Shown one piece after another: positions 7,755 to 15,113 of a stretch of DNA of 41,336 bases. This DNA comes from Chloroflexota bacterium (lineage in GTDB: Bacteria > Chloroflexota > Anaerolineae > CG2-30-64-16): positions 1 through 41,336 of the forward strand of contig VGOD01000023.1 of NCBI GenBank assembly GCA_016876015.1, read 5' to 3'. The notes beneath the pieces are model-generated. The model saw nothing but the letters and a program-made list of their open reading frames with translations, ran no database searches and was not told the DNA's origin. Position 1 is the stretch's first letter. The number at the start of each line of letters is the position of its first letter. The position numbers and the translations under genes were made by a program.

Positions 7755-9023
7755 TTATGGTTTGAGCGCCTTGCGCCCCAGAAATTCGGCGCGGCTGCCC
7801 AGCTCTGCTTCGATGGCCAGCAACCGGTTGCCGGTGGGGCCGACAGCTCCCTCGCGCATCTGGCCGGTCATCAGACCCACCGTGTAGTCTGCGATATCCG
7901 CGCCCTCTCCGCGGCTGCTGCACGGCATGACAGCATACCCGTGGCGATAGGCGAGCCGCACCATCTCGAACGCCTCGCTGATCGTGCCGATCTGGTTGAC
8001 CTTGAGGAGCACGCAGTTTCCCGCGCCGCTTGCGATCCCGCGGCGCACGCGCGCAGGATCGGTGGTGAAGAGATCGTCGCCCACGATCTGGATGCCGAGG
8101 GTCTTGGTCAGGTACGCGTGTCCTTCATAGTCGTCTTCATCCAGTGGGTCCTCGATGATGACGAACGGGTAGTTCTTGACCATGAACTGGTAGAGCTCGA
8201 ACAGGTCTTGGCGCGTCTTCTCTTCGGCCGAGAAGAGCCCGACGAAGCGATCTTTGTCGCGTTCATAGTACGTGGCTGCGGCCACATCCACCTGGATGCC
8301 GATCTTGCCCTCGTAGCCCGCGCTGTTGATCGCCTCCACCATCAGATCCCACAACTCGCGATCGTGCTCGACCATGCCGGCGGGGATGTAGCCGAAGTCG
8401 TGGCGGATTTCCACGCTCAGACGCCGGGCGAGCAGCTTGTTGAACGCATCGGCGACGTGCCAGGCCGCGCACGACGCCTCGGCAAAACTGGTGAAGCCGT
8501 AGGCCATCAGCGCGTAGCTCGGCTTGCCGCCCGAACGCGCTCCGCTGCCATAGCGCCGGCTGCCCACCACCGCGCCCACGCCCGGCACGGGCAGGATCAC
8601 CGCGTTGGCGCCGCCGATGTGTTGATAGAGCGGAATGCCCAGGCTGGCCGCGCCAGCCTTGAGAACCGCGGCCGAAACGCTGGCCGTGGCGTTGCCGCCC
8701 AACCTGGACTTGGTGGGCGTGCCATCGAGCTCGATGATGACATCATCCACTGCGAGTTGCTTGCTGGCGTCCAGCCCCTTGACCGCCGGCCCGATGACGT
8801 CCACGACGTTCGCGACCGCCTTCTGCACGCCCATGCCGCGCCACTTCGACCCGCCATCATAGGCGAACTGCACCTCATGCGTGCCGACCGAGATGCCGGC
8901 GGTCACCACTGCGACGCCCTTCGCGCCATTCTGCGTCGTCACCGTCGTTTCGATGCCCGGATGGCCGCGATCCGAGAAAACCTGCCGCGCAGTCACGGAC
9001 ACGATCGTTGAACCCACTGGCAT
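7755..9023 (-). CDS. Enolase-family protein with altered active site
   Basis: A 422-aa protein alignable with enolase end to end (SDRGHPGIE at 17-25; LPVP at 144-147; IIEDPLDEDDYEG near 289-301; QIVGDDLFTTD near 312-322; LLKVNQIGT at 339-347). The three metal-ligand acids (D246, E291, D316/317) and the catalytic Lys (K341) are kept. Other canonical residues are not: the substrate loop SGASTGEH is AGISVGTHE, the HADN...QEF region with two catalytic residues is replaced, GDEGGFAP is RHDFGYIP, and the phosphate-binding SHRSGETED is CSSRGEGAD. A standard enolase reaction is therefore doubtful; a lyase/dehydratase acting on a related acid is possible. RBS AAGGAGG precedes the ATG at 9023. It sits in the transport/catabolic operon. 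Confidence 0.85.
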   Translation of the reverse strand: MPVGSTIVSVTARQVFSDRGHPGIETTVTTQNGAKGVAVVTAGISVGTHEVQFAYDGGSKWRGMGVQKAVANVVDVIGPAVKGLDASKQLAVDDVIIELDGTPTKSRLGGNATASVSAAVLKAGAASLGIPLYQHIGGANAVILPVPGVGAVVGSRRYGSGARSGGKPSYALMAYGFTSFAEASCAAWHVADAFNKLLARRLSVEIRHDFGYIPAGMVEHDRELWDLMVEAINSAGYEGKIGIQVDVAAATYYERDKDRFVGLFSAEEKTRQDLFELYQFMVKNYPFVIIEDPLDEDDYEGHAYLTKTLGIQIVGDDLFTTDPARVRRGIASGAGNCVLLKVNQIGTISEAFEMVRLAYRHGYAVMPCSSRGEGADIADYTVGLMTGQMREGAVGPTGNRLLAIEAELGSRAEFLGRKALKP

Positions 9024-9098
9024 ACAGCCTCCTTACGTGCGATTCTACCTCAAGAAGCCAGCAACCGGCTTCCCCCCTCCAACCTCCAATCACCCGCC

Positions 9099-11075
9099 TC
9101 ACCCCTTCACCGCGCCGGCGGTCAGCCCGGCCACCATGAAGCGCTGCCCGATGGTATAGAGGATCAGCACGGGGATAGACATGATCAGTGCGGCCGCGGT
9201 GAGCTCGCCCCAGGGCAAAACGTCGCCGATGATCATCTGCGCCAGGCCTACAGGGACGGTCATCTTGCTGGCGCTCTGAATCATCACATAGGCGAAGAGG
9301 AACTCGCTCCAGGCCTGGGTGATGCCGAAGAGCGCGACAGCCAGCAACGCCGGCCGCGTCAGCGGCAGAATGACCTTGGAGAACGCCTGGAAGCGATTGC
9401 AGCCATCAATGAGCGCGGCCGCCTCCAGTTCCTCTGGGATAGAGGAATAGTAACCCATCATCAGCCAAATGGCAAAAGGCAGGCTGAAAGTCGGATACGA
9501 GAGGATCAGCGCGCCCAACGTGTTGGTCAGCTTGAGCCAGGTGAAAAGCTGAAAAATGGGGATCAGCATCATGATGCCCGGCATCAGATAGGCCACCAAC
9601 ACGCCGCTGGAGATGTGCCCTGCCCCGCGCCAGCGCAGGCGGGTCAGCGCGTAGGCGCTGGCGGCCGCCACTATCGTCGAGATGAGCGGCGTCACGACCG
9701 AGATCGTGACCGTGTTCCTGAGCCAGACCAGGAAGTTGCGCGTCGGGCCGAGGAGCCGCGCAAACTGGTCGAGCGACCAGGGATCAGGCCAATAGATGCT
9801 GGTAAAACGCGTGATCTGCAGTTCACTCTTGAAAGCGGTCACGATCACCCAATAGAACGGCAGAAGCTCGAAGGTCAACAGCAGAATCAGGGCGATGACC
9901 GGCGCGATCTGCCCCCGCCATCCCGATCGGCGGCGCAGATGCGCCTGACGATCACGACCGAAGGCGGCTCGAAAGAGCCGGCCGATGCCTTCTATCAGCC
10001 GCTCCACTCCGTCATTCAGGAGCCAGAAAATCGCCAGCACAAGCCGCCCCAACAGCTTGAACGGCCAGGCGAGCAGGCCCAGCAACGCGGCGAGCGCGCC
10101 TGGCTCGCGCGTCGTGTGCTCTTCGTACAGCCGTCGGCCGCTCATCATGTAGCGGCCGAGAATCACGATGAAGATGCCCAGGACTGGCGCCATGGAAAGC
10201 GAGACGGCAATGCCGGGGCCGTACCGGTGCCCTCCGATGGCATAGTTGTACGAAAGAATGGAATAGACCTTCGTCGTATCCATCGGCCCGCCGCCGGTGA
10301 GCAGGAAGATCAACGTAAAGGTGTTGAAGGTCCAGATGGTCGAGAGCAGTGTCACCACGATGATGACGTAGCGCAGCCCTGGCAGCGTGATATGAAGGAA
10401 CTGCCGCCACCCGCTTGCCCCGTCGATCGCGGCCGCTTCGTAGAGCTCCTGATCAATCGCCTTCAGACCGGCCAGCAGGTTGATGGTGAAGAACGGAATG
10501 CCCTGCCACAGATTGACCAATACTACGGTGGGCAAGGCCGTACTTACATCGGCGAGAAAGGCCGGCGGCTGCTTGGCCAGGTGCAAGTCCATCAGCAAGC
10601 GGCTCAGACCACCGTACAGCGGATCCAGCAAGCTTTTCCAGGTAATGGCGCGCACGATGTCCGGCATGATCCAGGGCAGCAGCACCAGGCCGGTGAGGAT
10701 GGCCGCCCGGTTCCCCAGGCGGTTCAGCAAGACAGCCGCCAGGATCCCCACCAGCAGCTTGAGCACTACGGACGCCACTGTGAACTTGGCGGTGATCAGC
10801 ACCGAGCGCCGGAAGAATATATCGCTCCAGAGCTCGATGTAGTTCTTTAATCCAACAAACGGTCCGATTTCGAGCGTCGTGGTGTTGGTGAAGCTGATGT
10901 AGAAGGCGCGCAGAAACGGGTAGGCGATGATGCCCACCAACAGCACCATGGCCGGCGCCATGAAGACATACGCTTCCGCCCAATCGCGGCCCAAGGCCTG
11001 CTGCAGGCGCTTGCTGATGACCTCCCGCAGCGACGCACTCGGCCCTGACCCGGCCGGCTGTGCCAGTGGAGCCAT
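9099..11075 (-). CDS. Fused ABC sugar permease (MalF-like and MalG-like domains in one chain)
   Basis: One uninterrupted 658-aa frame encodes two complete CUT1 permease domains. The N-terminal half (about 25-310) carries its EAA motif at ELYEAAAIDGASGWRQF. The C-terminal half (about 385-658) carries ELEAAALIDGCNRFQAF and ends in MVAGLTAGAVKG, a MalG-type tail. Between them lies a roughly 70-residue linker with a hydrophobic helix (LLGLLAWPFKLLGRLVLAIF) and basic amphipathic segments. A single polypeptide would therefore form the whole translocation pore for the binding protein encoded just upstream. The ATG at 11075 has AGGAGAG 7 nt upstream, while longer upstream starts run through the terminal part of the intergenic gap. 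MalF-MalG proteins are normally separate. Confidence 0.9.
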   Translation of the reverse strand: MAPLAQPAGSGPSASLREVISKRLQQALGRDWAEAYVFMAPAMVLLVGIIAYPFLRAFYISFTNTTTLEIGPFVGLKNYIELWSDIFFRRSVLITAKFTVASVVLKLLVGILAAVLLNRLGNRAAILTGLVLLPWIMPDIVRAITWKSLLDPLYGGLSRLLMDLHLAKQPPAFLADVSTALPTVVLVNLWQGIPFFTINLLAGLKAIDQELYEAAAIDGASGWRQFLHITLPGLRYVIIVVTLLSTIWTFNTFTLIFLLTGGGPMDTTKVYSILSYNYAIGGHRYGPGIAVSLSMAPVLGIFIVILGRYMMSGRRLYEEHTTREPGALAALLGLLAWPFKLLGRLVLAIFWLLNDGVERLIEGIGRLFRAAFGRDRQAHLRRRSGWRGQIAPVIALILLLTFELLPFYWVIVTAFKSELQITRFTSIYWPDPWSLDQFARLLGPTRNFLVWLRNTVTISVVTPLISTIVAAASAYALTRLRWRGAGHISSGVLVAYLMPGIMMLIPIFQLFTWLKLTNTLGALILSYPTFSLPFAIWLMMGYYSSIPEELEAAALIDGCNRFQAFSKVILPLTRPALLAVALFGITQAWSEFLFAYVMIQSASKMTVPVGLAQMIIGDVLPWGELTAAALIMSIPVLILYTIGQRFMVAGLTAGAVKG

Positions 11076-11162
11076 CGGTGCTCTCCTGTGATGTGGGGTG
11101 GGGAAATCTGGCCAAGAAATGCGAGGGCAGCGCGCTGCGCCGCCCTCGCCCAACGCGACGGC

Positions 11163-12620
11163 CTACTTCTGACCGGGCAGATTGAATTCCTTGAAGACCT
11201 TGACGTAGCGGTCATGACAGGTCTTCACCGCATCCGCTACGGCCGTGCCGCGCAGGATGTCGGCCACCATGTCATTCTGGATTCCTGCCGAGGCGGCTGC
11301 GCCCATCGCGGGGTTCATCGACGGGCCGGGATAGGTGCCGGCCACGACATTGCCGGTGGGGGACGTCGCCACTGCCTTCTGTTCCAGCGCTACCGGGTTG
11401 GTGGGGATGTACTTGGATTGATCCCACAGCTTCTCGTATGCTGGCAGTGCGAAGCCAGGAGCATTCGAGAAGATCGCATCCATGCTCTCGAGAGGGAGCA
11501 GGAAGTGGAGGAGCAACTCCTTGGCCGGGCCAGGGTTCTTGGCGCCCTTGAGCATCGCAAAGTAGTTGGCGCTCAGGCTGTTGAACTCCGCGTTCACCGG
11601 CCCGCCGGCCGGCGGATGGAAGCCCGTGATGTCCTTGATCGGGTTCTTGTCCAGGATCGCCTTGCCGTAGACCGTGCCGCCGTTCTGCGTATAGGCCAGT
11701 TTGCCGGCCAGGTAGTTCTCGTTGTTGGAAGTGTCGGTCCAGGCGAGCACACCCGGTGGCAGCATCGGCTTCCACTTGTCCTTGATGTAGAGGTCGGTCA
11801 TGATGGTGATGGCCTTGACCATTTCGGGCGTGTTGATGGTGACATACTGCCCAGTCTCGTCCTGGATGTAGGCGCCCCAGCCGTGCATCACGCGGTTGCG
11901 GAACCAGTCGCCGTCGCCGCAGCGGTTGATCGTTACGCCCCAACCATAGACCTGCTTGCCCGGATCGGTCACCGCGAGGCACGCTTCCCACAGGTCCGGA
12001 TAGCTGCGGACCTTCTGGAGGTCTATGCCCTTGTCCTTGAAGACCGGACGCTGGAACCAGCCGCCATCGCTGCGTTGGAAGAAGGGCACGTAATACCATT
12101 GGCCCTCCTTCACAAAGTCGAATTTCTGGCGCGCGGAGGGGTTGCCCCACTTGGCAGCAACCTGGTTCACGATCTCGGTCACCGGGTCAACGACCTTCAG
12201 GCGCACCAGGTCAACGAGCCCATCGGTGTGCATGAGCAAATCGGCTGGCATGCCGGCCGATGCTGCGGCCGCCATCTTCTCCAGGAAGGGCGTGCCGCCG
12301 GTGTACCCGGCCTCATAGGTGACCTCGACGGGCCAGCCCTTCTCCTTGCAGAAGGATTTGACCTCGGTCTGGATCCAATCGTTCATCGCCGGGAAGAAGT
12401 CATTCTTCTGGACGACCTGCAAGTTACCCTTGATCTCCACCTTGGCCGGCGGCGCCGCCGTCGGCTGGGCGGGCGCTGCTGGGGCTTTGGTGGGTTCTGC
12501 AACCTTGGGGGCCGCGGGTGGTGCGGCCGGTGCGCAAGCCGCCGCCGTGGCGGTCACTGCGCCCAGTGCTGCCAGCCGCTGCAAGAACGCGCGGCGGCTG
12601 ATATTTGTGCCGGTAGCCAT
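11163..12620 (-). CDS. Extracellular sugar-type substrate-binding lipoprotein
   Basis: A 485-aa family-1 solute-binding protein. The N-terminus has a twin-arginine motif (SRRAFLQ, residues 8-14), a short hydrophobic stretch, and a lipobox ending in Cys29 (ATAAAC), followed by a Pro/Ala/Thr-rich spacer to about residue 60, so it is probably exported folded through Tat and lipid-anchored. The body has typical features such as GWGVTINRCGDGDWFRNR and PGFALPAYEKLWDQ. It would capture the substrate for the fused permease encoded 87 nt downstream. RBS AAGGAGG lies 7 nt before the ATG. Location among AOR, glycerate kinase and aldolase genes suggests a sugar acid or sugar ligand, but the ligand cannot be read directly. 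Confidence 0.92.
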   Translation of the reverse strand: MATGTNISRRAFLQRLAALGAVTATAAACAPAAPPAAPKVAEPTKAPAAPAQPTAAPPAKVEIKGNLQVVQKNDFFPAMNDWIQTEVKSFCKEKGWPVEVTYEAGYTGGTPFLEKMAAAASAGMPADLLMHTDGLVDLVRLKVVDPVTEIVNQVAAKWGNPSARQKFDFVKEGQWYYVPFFQRSDGGWFQRPVFKDKGIDLQKVRSYPDLWEACLAVTDPGKQVYGWGVTINRCGDGDWFRNRVMHGWGAYIQDETGQYVTINTPEMVKAITIMTDLYIKDKWKPMLPPGVLAWTDTSNNENYLAGKLAYTQNGGTVYGKAILDKNPIKDITGFHPPAGGPVNAEFNSLSANYFAMLKGAKNPGPAKELLLHFLLPLESMDAIFSNAPGFALPAYEKLWDQSKYIPTNPVALEQKAVATSPTGNVVAGTYPGPSMNPAMGAAASAGIQNDMVADILRGTAVADAVKTCHDRYVKVFKEFNLPGQK

Positions 12621-12707
12621 GGCTTTCCTCCTTGGTCAAGTACATGATGGTGAACAAGCGACTGTCAGAACGGACCCTCGAATAGCTCTTCGGATTCCAC
12701 CTCCTCT

Positions 12708-13493
12708 CTACCCTTCCACCACCTTCCTCAGCGCCTCGCCGTTCGTCTTCCACCACTGGAAGAGGACGTAGATGTCCATGCCCAGGTTGAAGTGGCGGAC
12801 GCCCATGTCCAGGAAACGCCTGGCCTCATCTACCGAACTGATCTCGGCCCGCGGCTGGATGCCCATCTTCAGCGCGGTCTCGAACACCTTCTTCTCGGCC
12901 GCCTTCACGTCTGGGTGATTGCGCTCGCCCCCGCGGCCGATGCTCATGGAATAGTCGGACGGCCCCCATTGCACCATATCAATGCCGGGCACCGACAGCA
13001 GCTCCTCCAGGTTTTCGACCGCCCCCTCCTTCTCGATCATGATCATCACGATCACGTCGCGCATCGCCTGAACGTACTGCGGCCCGCCCCCATAGCCCAT
13101 CAGCGCAAAGCGCCGCGGAGCCGACCCGTTGATCCCGCCGTCGGCCGGCGTTTCGGGCCGCACGATTCGCACGCACTCGCGCACATCATCGGTCGAACGA
13201 CAATCCACGAAGTTGACCCCCTGAAACCCGGCGCCGATGGCCCGCTGAACCACCCAGCCCTGATTCTGTTGGTCGGGCTTGATGATGCACGACATGTCGA
13301 ACAGCTCCACGGCCCGCGCGTAGTTCTCCAGGTCGTGCAGGTCATAATCCCCATATTCCGCGACGAACTCGACGTAGTCGAACACGCCGCTGTGACCGAT
13401 CACTTCGACCAATTCTGGCCACACGCTGATCGTCCGGGTGCCGATCGTCGGCTTCCCGGCCTTCAGCAGCTCACGAAACTTGTTCTTGCGCAT
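12708..13493 (-). CDS. HpcH/HpaI aldolase-family protein with non-standard base position
   Basis: A 261-aa TIM-barrel protein of the class II 2-keto-3-deoxy-aldarate / HpcH aldolase family, which cleaves or forms 2-oxo-3-deoxy acids with pyruvate as one product. The metal ligands are visible as E154 (IMIEKEGAVENLEELL) and D180 (WGPSDYSMSIG). The usual Glu-His dyad (D-x-EH) is here AEYGDYD, so the catalytic His is Tyr47, and the pyruvate-binding Arg of the next strand looks like Lys72 (IIKPD). The chemistry may therefore differ from GarL/HpcH. The ATG at 13493 is chosen over a GTG at 13511 because GAGGA lies just before it. It sits between the glycerate kinase and binding-protein genes. Confidence 0.85.
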   Translation of the reverse strand: MRKNKFRELLKAGKPTIGTRTISVWPELVEVIGHSGVFDYVEFVAEYGDYDLHDLENYARAVELFDMSCIIKPDQQNQGWVVQRAIGAGFQGVNFVDCRSTDDVRECVRIVRPETPADGGINGSAPRRFALMGYGGGPQYVQAMRDVIVMIMIEKEGAVENLEELLSVPGIDMVQWGPSDYSMSIGRGGERNHPDVKAAEKKVFETALKMGIQPRAEISSVDEARRFLDMGVRHFNLGMDIYVLFQWWKTNGEALRKVVEG

Positions 13494-13526
13494 GATAGCT
13501 TCCTCTTTCACGTTTGACGTTTCACG

Positions 13527-15017
13527 CTACCTCAACGCCCACGCGCCCTCTTTCCGCCCCAGCACCAGCGTCACCGTGAGATCGCCGATGCTGATGTTCT
13601 GCGTGGCGACGATGCCGCTATCCAGCGCGTAGAGCGCCGGCGAGGTGTTGTGATGCTTGAGCGCCGCGGCCAGATCCACACCCCGTTCCTTCGCCTCGCG
13701 CGCGGTCTCGCCGTCCACGATGCCCCCAGTCAGGCAAGTGATTTCGCCCAACCGCTCATCGCTGAACTGAATGCCGGGGCCATCGGTGCCGTCCGAGTCG
13801 GCCGACGCCATCGCGATGTTGCGGCTGCCCGCGATGTCCAGGCCGGCCGACACGCAATACTCCTGGTTGCGGCCGCCCATGCCCCGCTCCCGACCCACCG
13901 TCACCAGGATCTCGCCGGTGCTGAAGAGCGCGACCGGCGGCTCGACAGGCTGGCCCAGCGCCTCGATGCTCTTGGCGACCGAGGCGATGGTCTTGGCCGC
14001 TTCCCTGGCTTCGGCGCGCAGATCGAGCGCCAGCCAAAGCGCCTTGAAGCCCAACTCGGCCGCTCGCTTCTGGGCAGTCGGGATCATGCTCTGGTTGTAC
14101 GGCATGATGCCGAAGATGCGCGAGCGCCATTGCTGAAACTCGGCGGCTTTCACCGTTTCGGCCGTCGGATCGGCTGCCTCGATGTGCTCCCGCACCGCGG
14201 CCGGCGCCAGATCATAGGCGTCCCATTTCAGCAGCATCGCCTTCGCATCGGCGAAGGTGCTGCAATCGGGCAGATGGTGCAGCCACAGGTTCTGGTGCAT
14301 CAGCCGCTCATAGGTCATCGGATCGGCGCCGAAGATGTGGATGGCCCGCGCCGGCTGGATGTGTTGCGCGAAGCGGCCGCCTTTCATCTGGTCGAGGTGG
14401 TTGCGGATCGGATTCAGGTCGCCTGTGGGCGCGCCCCGCTCGATCTGCATCAGATAGGTGATCTGCCTGACCTCCTCCAGAGATACCCCCGGCGCCGGCA
14501 AGGTCAGCAACGCCGAGAAGCCGTTGGTTCCTACGGTGAACACCAGGTCGTCCGGGCTCAGCTTCGGCGAGCCGTCGCGCCCGCGACACAGCTCCAGGAT
14601 TCGGCGGCTGCCCTCGACGCACCCCTCATCGGGCACGGGGTGCGCGCCGTATGTGACGCCGATCCGCTCGCAGATCACGTCGTCGCCGTGCTTGGCGACG
14701 ACGTGACCGCCAGCCAGCCGGTCGCCCAAGACATCCTCGATCGCTCTGGCGATGCGCTGCACGCCCTTGCCCGCGCCGAAGACGTAGATGCGACCGACCT
14801 GGTTGAGATCAAACACCTCGTCGCCGGATTGAGGGTCGCCGGCCGGCTGGAAGTCGCGGCAACCGACGATCAGCCTATCCCCTTCGCGGCGAATGAGCCT
14901 GCGGGTGTTGTTGTATGGATCTGCGGCCTGGAGCCCGGCCTCCAGGATGGCGACCATCGCCTTGCGGCCGGCGACATTGCCATGCGACGCCAACGCGTCT
15001 TGGTTCAGAATTCGCAT
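13527..15017 (-). CDS. Glycerate 2-kinase, MOFRL family
   Basis: A 496-aa protein of the GckA/TtuD type, which phosphorylates D-glycerate to 2-phosphoglycerate. The N-terminal Rossmann-like part contains IYVFGAGKGVQRIARAIED. The C-terminal MOFRL domain shows MGGRNQEYCVSAGLDIAGS, SADSDGTDGPG and the closing SGIVATQNISIGDLTVTLVLG. It is somewhat longer than the usual 420-450 residues. The ATG at 15017 has AGG a few bases upstream; the frame stays open to 15086, but that extension crosses a palindromic repeat. Its product is the substrate of true enolase, making it the best-supported enzyme for placing this operon in glycerate or sugar-acid use. It follows the AOR gene and precedes the aldolase gene. 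Confidence 0.9.
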   Translation of the reverse strand: MRILNQDALASHGNVAGRKAMVAILEAGLQAADPYNNTRRLIRREGDRLIVGCRDFQPAGDPQSGDEVFDLNQVGRIYVFGAGKGVQRIARAIEDVLGDRLAGGHVVAKHGDDVICERIGVTYGAHPVPDEGCVEGSRRILELCRGRDGSPKLSPDDLVFTVGTNGFSALLTLPAPGVSLEEVRQITYLMQIERGAPTGDLNPIRNHLDQMKGGRFAQHIQPARAIHIFGADPMTYERLMHQNLWLHHLPDCSTFADAKAMLLKWDAYDLAPAAVREHIEAADPTAETVKAAEFQQWRSRIFGIMPYNQSMIPTAQKRAAELGFKALWLALDLRAEAREAAKTIASVAKSIEALGQPVEPPVALFSTGEILVTVGRERGMGGRNQEYCVSAGLDIAGSRNIAMASADSDGTDGPGIQFSDERLGEITCLTGGIVDGETAREAKERGVDLAAALKHHNTSPALYALDSGIVATQNISIGDLTVTLVLGRKEGAWALR

Positions 15018-15045
15018 GTGACCTGCACTCAACAAAGACTTTTGT

Positions 15046-15103
15046 GCCACGAATTGCACGAAACCTGAAAGGGCTAATTCGCGCAATTCGTGTAATTCGT
15101 GGC
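15046..15103. repeat. Dispersed palindromic repeat, copy 1 (9-nt-periodic CACGAATT type)
   Basis: Inverted arms GCCACGAATTGCACGAA (15046-15062) and TTCGTGTAATTCGTGGC (15087-15103) match at 16 of 17 positions around a 24-nt centre. The arms are made of CACGAATT-like units spaced by 9 nt. It fills most of the gap between the AOR stop and the glycerate kinase start. Related copies lie at 32533-32610 and 41253-41318. Confidence 0.85.
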
Positions 15104-15113
15104 TACGCCTGTC

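Noticed and set aside
9615..10850. Plus-strand frame of 411 codons
   Set aside because: Arg/Gln/His/Pro-rich shadow of the fused permease, whose membrane helices and two EAA motifs are unmistakable on the other strand.
11088..12647. Plus-strand frame of 519 codons
   Set aside because: Antisense of the binding-protein gene, with a Gly/Arg-rich low-complexity end opposite the Pro/Ala linker.
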